Below are positions 11,640 through 23,196 of a DNA stretch of 64,000 nucleotides, piece by piece (the stretch's first letter is position 1; the number at the start of each line of letters is the position of its first letter). The stretch is from Siphonodentalium dalli (taxonomy: Eukaryota > Mollusca > Scaphopoda > Gadilida > Siphonodentaliidae): positions 14,986,450 through 15,050,449 of the forward strand of contig CP136069.1 of assembly GCA_032622095.1 (NCBI GenBank), read 5' to 3'. Below the pieces are notes generated by a model. That model was given only the letters and a program-made list of their open reading frames with translations, was not told the origin of the DNA and did no database searches. Position numbers and translations under genes: made by a program.

Positions 11640-12101
11640 CTTTAGGTTACACTGGTGTAAATAAGGTTCCGAGTGACATCTAGCGGATGCGGGAGGAATA
11701 TATAGGAGAGAATAAAATAGACACTGGGCCCTGTTTGGTCAATAGCCTTGTGTGCTTTTTACATAAAAAAAATCATCACACCTCTTCCCTATGATTTCCC
11801 ATAGGTAAAATAACCATTGGCACAGGAATTAACCCTTTGTAGTGAAGTTTGAATTTTTTGGTGTGGTCTAAAATATGACTGTATTGTTTTATGCGGTTCT
11901 GACACTAGTTACGAAAACATAAGATTTAAAGGCGAATTCCCTGCTAGACAGACATGATTTTTTTGTGTAAAAAGTTTCCCAAAATGTCAATTTTTCAGAT
12001 TTAAAGAAAATTTTGGACCCAACATTTATATTGCCAACACTACATGCTAAAACGTTAGCACTGAGGCCTATGGAAAACATTTACACCAGTGTAACCTAAA
12101 G
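11640..12101. mobile_element. Inverted-repeat (MITE-like) element, copy A
   Basis: The terminal inverted repeats run TTTAGGTTACACTGGTGTAA and on to AAT at the left, mirrored at the right; each end also folds on itself (TTACAC..GTGTAA). The interior is non-coding. Copy B at 12976 is about 98% identical by eye, so both are young. No target duplication could be fixed. Confidence 0.7.
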
Positions 12102-12975
12102 GGAAAAAATAGCTTTTTATCATTTTTGATTCCTGAGAGTCACTTTAAAGCATTTAAATGCATTTTACAGAGCCTGGTCTTTCAGTCCAAAGAATATCTC
12201 ATGTATGGTGTGGCTATTCTTGCTGCTGATCAGCCAAAAAAAATAGTACGATTTTTCATAAAAATGCCAATTTTTCAAGGTATTTTCAAAATTTTTCAAG
12301 GTGGTAATAGTCACATGGTAATGCAAATGACCCATAACATGAGCATGTCAACGACACATATATCAATTGTTATAAGAACCTAATCTAACAAGTATTTTGG
12401 ATTTTATAGCCAGTGATATGCAGATATATATCATAAAAGTGTGTCATTTCCACTGGTGGGTATGGTCATTTGAAGGTTAATAGCACTAAAACTTGGACAC
12501 ATTTAAGAAAATGCTTCATCAATTCAAAGAGAGCATATCTTTATTCAACTAATTCAATATACACCCACATCCAGTTATCTTGGATCACCCTTGCAGACCT
12601 GAAAATGTCATATTTTATTCTTCAATGTGCTGATAAAGTCATGCGCTTGATGCTCAACTGATCAGATCTGGACTCAATGACCTCACATCACCAGAAGTTC
12701 TCTCATGGAAAGAATATTGTACAGTCTTCCATAGCTGATCCAAGTTTGCAACACCAGACCCCTAAAACTGAGTGAAAATGAGGCCTGAACATGACTGGTA
12801 GTGGAAAATTGTGCTTTTTTGATGAATAATTTCTTAAAGGGGGTGGGGTTAAATTGTGTGTGATAAATAAAGAACCACAGAAGTGATATTGTTTTTGAAC
12901 ACATTTTTTCCATTGATGGGCAATTATGAAGAAATGTAGGGAGTTACAATTATTCCGCGAAAAAGCGGGCTATCG
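12102..12975. other. Spacer between the two inverted-repeat copies
   Basis: About 0.87 kb of AT-rich sequence without coding signs, bounded by CTAAAG on the left and CTTTAG on the right. It may be the interior of a larger composite element whose ends are the two copies, or ordinary sequence between two insertions. Confidence 0.4.
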
Positions 12976-13430
12976 CTTTAGGTTACACTGGTGTAAATAA
13001 GGTTCCGAGTGACATCTAGCGGATGCGGAAGGAATATATAGGAGAGAATAAAATAGACACTGGGCCCTGATTGGTCAATAGCCTTGTGTGCTTTTTACAT
13101 AAAAAATCATCACACCTCTTCCCTATGATTTCCCATAGGTAAAATAACCATTGGCACAGGAATTAACCCTTTGTAGTGAAGTTTGAATTTTTTGGTGTGG
13201 TCTAAAATATGACTGTATTGTTTTATGCGGTTCTGACACTAGTTACGAAAAAATAAGATTTAAAGGCGAATTCCCTGCTAGACAGACATGATTATTTTGT
13301 GTAAAAAGTTTCCCAAAATGTCAATTTTTCAGATTTAAAGAAAATTTTGGACCCAACATTTATATTGCCAACACTATACGCTAAAACGTTAGCACTGAGG
13401 CCTATGGAAAACATTTACACCAGTGTAACC
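12976..13430. mobile_element. Inverted-repeat (MITE-like) element, copy B
   Basis: Direct-orientation copy of 11640-12101 with only scattered differences (for example GGGAGG/GGAAGG, CTGTTTGG/CTGATTGG and two A-run length changes). It ends GTGTAACC and then ATAATC, so it lacks the final CTAAAG of copy A. Confidence 0.7.
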
Positions 13431-13491
13431 ATAATCGGAGATTTGGCGATCTTGTAGTTTGAGATCGCGCGTAATACTGAAGATCGAAGGA

Positions 13492-15077
13492 CTACATTTG
13501 AATGCTAGACGTTTCGGCACCTGGACGTTTCGGCACCTGCGAATTTTCAGACCAACGAAATTAAGAATAAAGACCAAATATGTTTTTGTATTCTTTATTT
13601 CAATAAATGTGATAAAACATGTGACATGGTATCACACATAAACACTTGGTGATGAATATCTCCCTTCTGGTTATATGCTGACTGAAAGATAAAAAACATC
13701 TTTAGTGTTTTTGTCCCAAACAAATAGTAATGTGCACGGCATGGACCAGAAAAGAGCTTTATATGTTAGTCTATTCCTGATATGGTAGAAATAAAGAGCG
13801 CAGTATTTGTCGGAGCGATAAATGATAATTTGTTTTTGTTTTCTTTGGATAATTATTGTCAATTATTATATAGTATTTATAAAGAACTTAATTGTGTTTT
13901 TTTATTTAATTTAAATGCAGTATAATTTTTTTTAAAACAATATATTTTTACACCTGAAGGCCGACGTCTTGAACATTCCTGAACACGGCTTGTGACCAGT
14001 GGAAAGCACAACCACGAATCGGGTACCCTGGAAAACGTTGTCGAATGGCCTGCCACATTCCAGCCTCGGAGTCTAAGACAAATCGTTGGAGTCTGATGTT
14101 CGATGGTAGTCGTTTGTCTATGGCTCGGGCACTTATTAGTAGTCAGCTTTCTTTCTACCTTCCATGGTGACGAACACCAAAGGGACCTGCTTGTCGTTGT
14201 CGTTGCATTTGACGAATGAGTGGATTGACAGAAGTTGAGAGCATGGTTTGTTGATGACACGGCATGTTGCATACAGGTACCAGACTTTGGACTTGGCGAG
14301 AAGTTGAAGTTGGCCCTCCGTGTAGAACACAAGATGTCGTCTGCTGGTCTGGGGCATTGGACGTCGATCTGATATAATTCAGAGGCTTTGGCCTCTAGAA
14401 AGGCTTGATTCATCTGCAAAAACAACAAAGTCTAATTTGAGTGCGAATTAATCAGACAACTGTTGCCAAAACAACAAAGTTTGATTAGAGTGCGAATTAA
14501 TAATATAACTGCTGTTACGATAAGCTAGCAGGTACCACCAGATTACAATCATATCTATCTGATTACGAAGGTAATTAACATAAGGGTGTTGGTATGTGTT
14601 TGAAGGTTTTATAGTTATTCTGTTCTTTATATTGTTAAAATAAAGTGTAGTAAACATTGTATATATTACCTCTTCGTGACATGTGGTCATCTGATCGTTG
14701 TGCTTGTCGCATGCGGTTGATGTTTATAACAACGTTGGATGGTTTTGGCCGACTGGCAGGAGGGGCGTAGATATCGGCATGTTTTTTTAAGTCGCCTTGT
14801 ACAATGGTCCTCGTTGACCTGCCGAATGTTGACTTCAAGGCTTCCTGTTTTGCGGATTCGATTTAGTATGTACTATACCGAATCATAGCAAACGGCGAAT
14901 ATACATGCAACATCAATTGCAATGATATATATGAAAAGAAAAGAAAATGACATAAGTACCGAAACGTCCAAGTACCTGGGCCGAAACAACCAAGTGCCGA
15001 AAATCCAGGTGCCGAAACGTCCAGAAAACCAGGTGCCGAAACGTCCAGGTGCCGAAACGTCCTGCACCCCTACATTT
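13492..15077 (-). mobile_element. Decayed MULE-type DNA transposon with target duplication
   Basis: The element spans 13500-15069 and is flanked by a direct 8-bp target duplication CTACATTT at 13492-13499 and 15070-15077. The ends are inverted repeats built on the unit GACGTTTCGGCACCTG, present twice at the left and several times at the right, where CCGAAACGTCCAGGTG repeats. Inside, on the minus strand, are remains of a MULE transposase. Family TSDs are usually 8-10 bp, so this agrees. At 1.57 kb with broken frames it cannot be autonomous. Confidence 0.8.
13950..14870 (-). pseudogene. MULE-domain transposase fragment, frameshifted
   Basis: In transcription order: 14870-14670 encodes KSTFGRSTRTIVQGDLKKHA and a following ININRMRQAQR segment, ending at a possible donor GAG|GTAATA. 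A possible acceptor TTTTTGCAG precedes 14413. Then RHLVFYTEGQLQLL, SKVWYLYATCRV and HSFVKCNDNDKQVPLVFVTM (14136-14357). After a frame change comes QRFVLDSEAGMWQAI and RGCAFHWSQAVFRNVQ (about 14125-13950). The D-A-T (here Y-A-T), PLVFV and CxxHW blocks are hallmarks of MULE transposases. At least two frameshifts are present, and the first catalytic Asp appears replaced by Tyr, so it is dead. The 183-residue open frame across the area is partly out of frame with the homologous reading. Confidence 0.75.
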
Positions 15078-15920
15078 ACATGTAAATTACTATATCATAG
15101 TTTATGTTTATCACGAGGGGCGCTACAATATGCCACCGGGAACTGAATTAGATTCGAGAACTTTTAACAGTTGAAAATGCAATGACTAATCGTGAAACAA
15201 CATGCCTGGAATTTGAAGTGCTACACACTCCCCTCACTCCAACCCGAGTGACGAGGCTCTATCTATAGGTCTATCCCTAATTATCTCATATTCTAGCAAG
15301 CAATAAGAGCCATATTATACATGGAAGCCATTATCTACAGATAGCCACGTGCATATATTATGGTATCATACATGCAAGTCATATAAAATGAGTGATCTGG
15401 ATTTCTGATATGACAAAATTGGATTATCTAAAAAAAATAAAGAGTTCAGCCGCGACTTGGTTAAGCCTTTCCATACGAAATGGATTCTCCCATTCAGCTA
15501 TAAAAGTATTCATTGGAATAGTTTATTATGCATTTGAGGGTTCATCAAAACGGTAGACGAAAGAGAGATGGAAAGGTAATGCAAATGCAGAATGATTCAT
15601 ATTCATTGTTCGCTATTTTGAACTTATTATCTGAACATTTCCTAAGGGAACTACTCATCGGTGAGTATTTGGTAAAGAAATGGTTTATCGGCATACGTCG
15701 AAATGTGTACAAAGCGTAAATCATAGTGATGTGTTCTTGTTTTTTTGTCATTCTGAAACGTCTCAAAGCCACACATAATTATGCCTATTACATCTGCTAG
15801 TCTTGAGCGAATTGAGCAATTCCAATGTAATTGACGCGCTCGATGCCTCTCTATGCATTGTTATTTCAGCTACCATGGGCTATTACACTGATAAAAAAAT
15901 TGTACTCTCTGGCAGTGGCT
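15078..15920. other. Non-coding stretch, nothing recognised
   Basis: AT-rich sequence between the MULE and the LTR element. Short open frames on both strands have no motif. Confidence 0.4.
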
Positions 15921-16352
15921 TGTGAGATAACTACCCATTATAATCTCACAACTTGATTCAAACTATACGAATGTCCCAATATATAAAACCCCAAACTCAG
16001 ATATTCGTGTTCGGTTCTCGAAACCTCACACGTCTTATTCTCAGCGAAGATATACACACAATGAAGATGGCTCCCAAATATGGGCAAGGGAAATGCCCAT
16101 AACGAAGGAACCAATCCCGATGTGTATTGCCAAACGCCTCATCTAATATGCGTCCCAAATAGTATATAAGAGACAACCACATCCCATCACCTCATGCTTT
16201 TCCTATTCCACTTCCGAGCCTCTAATACGTAGAGGCTCGACTATTCTAACACTAGGATCATCGATTGTCATATTTGTATACACTGCTTGTATCTTATTCA
16301 CGACGTAATAAAGACTTGTACCTATATATATCTATGTGTCCATTACCTCACA
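15921..16352 (+). repeat. 5' LTR
   Basis: 432 bp. The outermost bases form a short hairpin (TGTGAGAT with ATCTCACA at 15943-15950). Further in are an 8-bp-stem hairpin TATGGGCA/TGCCCATA (16079-16101), TATATAAG (16163-16170), a perfect 10-bp stem CGAGCCTCTA/TAGAGGCTCG (16215-16239) and AATAAA (16307-16312). This gives a plausible U3-R-U5 order. Confidence 0.9.
16163..16312 (+). promoter_or_regulatory. LTR core promoter, R-region hairpin and poly-A signal
   Basis: TATATAAG at 16163 is followed about 45 bases later by the 10-bp hairpin (16215-16239), which would sit near the RNA 5' end and again upstream of AATAAA (16307) at the RNA 3' end. The same set recurs in the 3' LTR. Roles are inferred from position. 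Confidence 0.55.
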
Positions 16353-16411
16353 TAGTATTAATGATGCCGTGAACAGTTCTGCGTCTCACTATACAGCTTG
16401 AAGTCTCAGCT

Positions 16412-16525
16412 ACTAGACGACCATCGCCAAGATACATACAAGACGACTACTGCCAAGATAGAGACTAGACGAACACTGCCAAGATACATACTAGACGACC
16501 ACAGACAAGATACATACTAGACCAA
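16412..16525 (+). repeat. 26-bp tandem repeat at the start of the LTR-element interior
   Basis: About four copies of a unit with the core CTAGACGAC...GCCAAGATACAT, just inside the 5' LTR, where packaging or leader signals lie in related elements. Function is not known. No standard tRNA primer site (TGG...) is evident directly after the LTR. Confidence 0.7.
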
Positions 16526-17965
16526 CGCATCAATCAACGGCCAACAAACCATACAATCTCAACCACGACTCAACCACGGGAACACAGCCTGATGATATTG
16601 GCAGATCCGGTGATCACCAATATTCTCGCGTTTAGAATTATAGAAAATACGACATCACTCACAGACACGTACAATTTCAACCACACTTCTCATACATAAA
16701 TATCTCAAGTTTTCGCCACATGCTCGGACACAGCTTCTCCAACTATAACCATCCAGTACGTCTTGAACAGAGTTGCATCAACCACAGCTAGATGACACCG
16801 TTAATCCAACAATAAACACTCACACGCTTTCGCAGACACAGACCCAGCCACACACTACATGTTCTCCGCATATAAACATTCACACACGGTTCCGGACACA
16901 CTTTGGTCACCCACAAACTCACATCTACAAAACATTCGTTAGCTCACCTACTAGTTCCAGTATAGACATTCATCTCTACAGATTCGTTCACATCATTATT
17001 CTTGGAAATTGGGCGAGTGACCGTTCAATTTATCATTGCTGCCACATACACTTTGCACACCCATTGAAAATCCGATTTCCACATTTCATCCATGCACACG
17101 CGTTGGAACAAAACAAAGACACTTTATTATACAACAATATACACTTACACAACATTTAACCGCCAAAAAAAAAATGTACATAAAAGCCGTACATATTGTG
17201 ATAATTCGCGCTAAATACAATCCAAGAAAACAAATTATTCTCCATTAAACTCTTTTAATTATATCGAACCATACACCGCCCATCGACAACACGGGTGCAC
17301 CATGCAAAAACAAACAATATAATTAACGCAAACCAGAAACGCTCTCCATTTAAGCCATCGCATTAAAAACAGCTAACTTGCCACGTACACACAACTAACA
17401 CGCGAACTGGACTTCACTTTAATGTACTAAACAACCTTCCACGTGATGCGCAACCTATACACGCATCATGTCATTCACAGGCAATAAAACACCACTCTGG
17501 TAGAAAACGCGCAACTTTTCACATTAAAATTAAATTTAATAAGGCGTATTTCATATGAACTACGAATTAAATAAATACGAATTAGTTAAGTTATAATGCA
17601 ACTTATGCAAGCTAACTTCAAAACAAAACATTCGGCAAACATTTCGCTGCCCATGAAACATAGCCGTATCATGCAGTTAGAATGCGATACGAGGCATTAC
17701 ATATCTAGATATCACTTATGGTAACTTCAATACCTCACAATCACTAATTTTAGATAGTGTACATGATTTTTATTAGTATTATATAAAACAGGTTTTACAA
17801 AGGCAGACAAAACGACACATTCTCCCATCCCACCCCCTTAGACATAGAGACAGGCACCCTGTCATCTCGCGGCATGAATTTGCCGAAGAGCAAAATCTTG
17901 ACCATGCCTGGTGCATGGTCAGTTAGCATATACATCCACCAGGGCACTATCTCGCTTCCCAAAAT

Positions 17966-18283
17966 TCAATTCTCGATAGTACAGGTGTACGTTGATGAGT
18001 CATCGTCGACGCTAACATCGAAGCAATTAAACTCAATTAGCATGTAATATGACGACTGACACTCAGCGTCTTTGACCAATCGATCACGTGCGGCTCGTGC
18101 CAACCTGTCAATCATGTGCCATCTCCGCGTCCATAACATTGATGGGTTTTCCATATGGCAAATGAAAATTATGGAAATCACGAACTCAGTTTGCGTCTTC
18201 ATTGCTTCCAATATGCTTGACTCAATAATATAATCAGCGACACAGCACACGCACATACATATCAAGCACAGTCCCGTATACAT
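17966..18283 (-). other. Antisense open frame with signal-peptide-like start, inside the LTR element
   Basis: A 105-codon minus-strand frame starts MYTGLCLICMCVCCVADYI (hydrophobic, Cys-rich) and continues with WTRRWHMIDRLARAARDRLV, ending near CFDVSVDDDSSTYTCTIEN. Its composition is less low-complexity than the surrounding frames. No family was recognised. It could be chance, a captured host fragment or an antisense accessory gene; chance remains likely. Confidence 0.25.
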
Positions 18284-20400
18284 CTAGATGCCTCATCTAT
18301 ACATACCCCGACCCGAAAATTAAGTATTACCCCCCCCCCCCTCGCTGGGCCAGCACACACATCACCATTCTTATAAATTACTCAATTAAAATGACCATCT
18401 ATGGCGAAATCAATTGTGCTAGTTTCTCGCTGACATATAAAGTTGCTTCCCCAATCGTAATGTGAACATTTACCATTGATCATAGTTAAATGATATTTGT
18501 TATGGAGTTATATCGCCCATTTTGTTGAAATTTTCCCAAACTTAGTAGAAGGTGACATTGCCCAGGTTGGCATAGCACCTGAGTAGTAACTTATCAGTAA
18601 CCCATCAAATTCTGCCAACGAGAAATCTCCAAAAACAAATTTATTTCACTGCTCGCATAAATGTTTAAATATATAAAGCCGGACACACTAATTATCTATC
18701 ATTCGTTCCGTAAGCTTTTCTCCCTCGTCATATACAGGGACCCGGCCAATTTAACATGCCGATGCTTTCAAGTATCATATTTCTCATTACATTCATAGCA
18801 ATTAGTTACAAGTGCTAAATGGGTCTCACACAATGCAGAGAATACGTTCGAAACTCGGCTCCATTTGATGCCAATGCAATCACGTGTTACCCATCAATTC
18901 ACCACCAGGCTCCGTTTATGTCAGCGATTCGCTTCGAATGTTAAGGAAGTTACCCACAGACACACTGTACGATACAAACCCATAATGGCAGATCACGTGA
19001 TCAATGCCGGAAATTACCCATTATAATTCAAGAATAGATACATTAACCCAAACGTTACCGTCTTCATACCCGAGGAATCATTGTAAAATCACATGGAAAT
19101 TAATATTGATTCCCAAAATGGCTTACCCGATTTTATATTAATTAATTAACCCTTTAACACTAGCATTTTTTTTAAATCACAAATATTACCTCCGACCAAT
19201 ATACAGGAAAACAATAAAACTTTTAAACCAACATTAGCTAACTTATATTTAAACGAACTAACCAGATACTGTTAGTCCTCAGCATATCTTCTATACAGTG
19301 TACCTACGAGTATAGGACATTCATCAGTGTGCATTGAGACGCCATTTGCTCTTAAAAGCAAATCAAGGTCATTATAGACAGATCAACAATCCAATAATTC
19401 ATTTATATTATTCATAAATATCTTCATAACTGACCAACCCGTGAATCAAACGGTTGGATACATGTATACACGAAGTTAAGAGTGTATACTCCACATATCA
19501 TTTTAATATATACACGCCAACAATTGATTGGCATTAATGACATATTCATAACTGATCAAGCCCGTAATCAAACCATGACGCAAATATACGACGCTGCTAA
19601 AACGATTATAATATATGTATACACTAAGTCATAGTGTCTACTCACATATCACATTGACATATTTAATAATTATAGAGTATAGAGTACTCATCTTCATGAT
19701 AACAAAACTCGTTCTCATGATTATTAGGTCAATGCAATACGAGCGCATATACTTTACGCCAGTCAGATGTCTGACAAATTGATCGTGTAAATATATATAT
19801 ATATACTGATTGTGCTAAGGCACGACACACGATACCTTCACTCGCAATGTTCGAATAATAGCATAACAATAACGGTAGGATTATACACCTACCTCAAATC
19901 ACTGCATCTCACCAACCATTCGCTAAAGCATTACCGCACCCCCTCCCTTACGCCGATAATCGCGAAATTATGATTTCATTAGAAATCAATTCATAAGCGA
20001 CGAATTATGCCCAAAACGAGACTGCAAAAATGTCAGACACAAGTACACAATCATACAATGCGCACCAGTTAACTTCATACATTGAACACTATCAACCACC
20101 CATGAAAACACTTTCTATGCACTTAACGTGCTAATAATCACATACTCACCTTATTTTTGCCACAACATAATCATTAGTCACATATCTCATAACGCGCAGC
20201 CCCCCCCCCCCATGCAAACATGTCAAATATCCCACGAACCTACTGCTACAATAGCGCTCTTTATATATTGGGCGCACTCACGTGCTATATATATGAAACA
20301 CAATTATACGCGAAGTGCATCATATACATATATCATCTCTATCACCAATAATAAAACACAACTTTAATATAACAAAACAAAAAAGACCCCTAAAAACCCG
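18284..20400 (+). other. LTR-element interior, non-coding and G-poor
   Basis: No coding signs. Includes a C run near 18332-18345 and 20200-20212, and a degenerate repeat around 19430-19660 (GTGAATCAAAC...ACATGTATACAC and GTAATCAAACC...ATGTATACAC). Confidence 0.6.
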
Positions 20401-20403
20401 CAA

Positions 20404-20720
20404 CAAAAACGCTCTTTATTATAGAGCGATTGGTACATAAGCCACGGCATTTCTCCCGTCAACAACCCATTCCCCAACCCCTACCTCATTTTACGGACAG
20501 TTGTCCGACCTTATTTGAGGCCATGAAACCATAAATACCGCCACAAACGCTCTTTATTATAGAGCGATTGGTACATAAACCACGGCATATCTCACATCAA
20601 CAACACTTTCCCCAATCCCTACCTCATTTTACGGACATTCGTCCGACCTTATTTGAGGTCATGACACCCTAAAACTGCCACTAAACGCCTTTTATTATAT
20701 GGCGTGTGGAATATTAACCA
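20404..20720 (+). repeat. 138-bp tandem units with conserved hairpins (LTR-element interior)
   Basis: Three units start at about 20404, 20542 and 20680. Each opens with a stem-loop: CGCTCT TTATTAT AGAGCG at 20410-20428 and again at 20548-20566. In the third (20686-20704) one T-A pair is replaced by C-G, keeping the stem, although the neighbouring pair is lost. Units 1 and 2 also share a second structure, CCTCA...CGGAC loop GTCCG...TGAGG (20484-20520 and 20622-20658), with different loop bases. This suggests an RNA or DNA structure that matters to the element. Confidence 0.75.
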
Positions 20721-21138
20721 CGGCATGCATCACCCAGATATTCACTATTTCCCAATCCTAATATGAAAGTCCAAACGAAAGTCCCCCCCCCCCCCCCGCC
20801 CCCACACCCCCCTTCCCCCACAAAATTTTATTTCACCCGCTCTCAAGCAATATCTCTTCGAGGCATCTACACATAATGTCCAATGATAAATTAACACACT
20901 AAACATCATCTAATAATCAGATTATAACTCAATACTAGCAAGTCCAGTGTGCATCGGTGCACAGTGCACACAGGGCTAAACTTGCTTTCCTCAAACAACA
21001 AAAAATAAATACAATAAAAATATGTTACACAAGTATCATATCAATAAATAGGAATATTTCAACATAAACTAATAACATAAACAAACATTACCCAGCCAAT
21101 TTATCTGCCTCATAACATAACCAAAACTATCCATAAAA

Positions 21139-21161
21139 TATGGGCAAGGGAAATGCCCATA
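21139..21161 (+). repeat. Internal copy of the LTR hairpin motif
   Basis: The stem TATGGGCA AGGGAAA TGCCCATA followed by ACG is identical to the LTR segment at 16079-16101 and 22923-22945, so the element carries it three times. It lies directly before the 160-bp tandem units. Confidence 0.85.
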
Positions 21162-21525
21162 ACGTACATGTTAACGGCCAATCAAGGCCTAATTAACTTA
21201 ACATGTAATATATAACACACGACAAACGTGTGTACACAGTTACCTATCAAATCCTCACATGCCATTCCCCATCCAATTCCCATGACACCCGAACGCCGTT
21301 CCACAAGAAAATCTCCAAATACAACGTACATGTTAACGGCCAATCAAGGCCTAATTAACTTAACATGTAATCTATAACACACGACAAACGTGTGTACAGT
21401 TACCCATCAAATCCTCATATGCCATTCCCCATCCAATTCCCATGACACCCGAACGCCCTTCCACAAGAAAATCTCCAAATACAACGTACATGTTAACGGC
21501 CAGTCAAGGGCTAATTAACTTAACC
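21162..21525 (+). repeat. About 161-bp tandem units with nested hairpins (LTR-element interior)
   Basis: Units begin at about 21162, 21324 and 21484 (the last truncated). Each starts ACGTACATGTTAACGGCC, then AATCAAGGCC, then TTAACATGT, so ACATGTTAA pairs with TTAACATGT around a GGCC/GGCC core. A second stem, ACACACG ACAAA CGTGTGT, follows in units 1 and 2. Confidence 0.8.
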
Positions 21526-22742
21526 GCCGCTTACCAAAATGTGCATATACAGTGCCAAAATAGGCTCACCATGTGCACTTTATCCCAAACGACACAAATA
21601 TTGTCAGTCCTTAAGCAATATTTATCATATTCTTCCCTACCCCATATATTATTGTCAAATATACTTGCCAATGATTAACTGTCATTAATAACATATTCAT
21701 ATACGCCCTATATCGGATCTTATAACTAAAATTAACACATGTCCAACATCAGTTCATACTACCATTACTATTCATTAAGGCCAAACGATGTATAGAACCC
21801 ACGTATATAGAAGCATCAAGTTTCTTCATCCAAATCCCACACACGTACAATCATCGAGTTGTTCCAATAGGACAACGGAATACAAATTTCCGATATAATT
21901 TGTCCAGGAACAAAATATCACGTCACGAACACATTTTGTTCAAATATATCAATACAATTAAATAGGAACATACACTTACCATTCATATACAATGCTACCG
22001 ATATAGATCACCATGCAATGATAATATTTTTTATTTATATAAAGGCATATCCCCCTGTACATATAAACACACGCAGCTTCACATATACAGCCAGACTTAT
22101 ATGACTCATCACACATGGGTTCGATAAGACTAAAGGACGCGACATTCGTATCTAATATCAATAAAATTGAAAGCTACTAGCAAATGCCAATCAGTTCGGC
22201 TATCGTCGATATGATATATGTCAAACACGCGCGCTCCAAACATATTTAATTATATATATACTTATATACTTCACCACATCATTTTCCATAAGGGGCATAT
22301 TTCTACCCCAAATATCGTTACTGCGAAAATGTCTGAACAGCTGCAACAAAGCAACGCTATATTATGACACGATAGGCTGTGAAATATAAGCATCAAGAAA
22401 CAGATCAATTAACATGCCACGAGCACCATCTCATAAACACACGTGTTCTTAACAAGATGAATCACCAAACCAATACGCTACACTCCAGCCAAAAGGTCAA
22501 CTTGACCCCAACACATTCATATCTAAAATTATAAATATGTGCAAACATTTACAGCAATGGTAAAAACGAATTGTCTCTCATCATAATTTATTTCACCATT
22601 TTATTATTGAATGCATTGTTATTATATGTACGTCTATTACCAATGTGCTACAATTTCAGCCTCATCCACATTACATGATCACCATTACCCCAGTTAGGTC
22701 CATAATTTTGATGTTACATAAGATTTTCCGCTGCGCTAAAAA

Positions 22743-22764
22743 TCTTACACGGGTAGGGGACATA
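22743..22764 (+). promoter_or_regulatory. Candidate polypurine tract before the 3' LTR
   Basis: GGGTAGGGGA lies a few bases before the 3' LTR. This is the expected place for the plus-strand primer of an LTR retrotransposon. It is short and interrupted by one T. Confidence 0.5.
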
Positions 22765-23196
22765 TGTGAGATAACTACCCATTATAATCTCACAACTTGA
22801 TTCAAACTATACGAATGTCCCAATATATAAAACCCCAAACTCAGATATTCGTGTTCGGTTCTCGAAACCTCACACGTCTTATTCTCAGCGAAGATATACA
22901 CACAATGAAGATGGCTCCCAAATATGGGCAAGGGAAATGCCCATAACGAAGGAACCAATCCCGATGTGTATTGCCAAACGCCTCATCTAATATGCGTCCC
23001 AAATAGTATATAAGAGACAACCACATCCCATCACCTCATGCTTTTCCTATTCCACTTCCGAGCCTCTAATACGTAGAGGCTCGACTATTCTAACACTAGG
23101 ATTATCGATTGTCATATTTGTATACACTGCTTGTATCTTATTCACGACGTAATAAAGACTTGTACCTATATATATCTATGTGTCCATTACCTCACA
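22765..23196 (+). repeat. 3' LTR
   Basis: 432 bp, one difference from the 5' LTR by eye. Followed directly by GGCT, the target duplication. Confidence 0.9.

Noticed and set aside
13877-14428. 183-residue minus-strand frame as a gene
   Set aside because: Transposase homology jumps between this frame and others; the open frame is a by-product of a decayed MULE transposase.
16773-17159. 128-residue frame as a gag gene
   Set aside because: His/Thr/Pro-rich low complexity from CA-rich sequence, no nucleocapsid knuckle or capsid motif.
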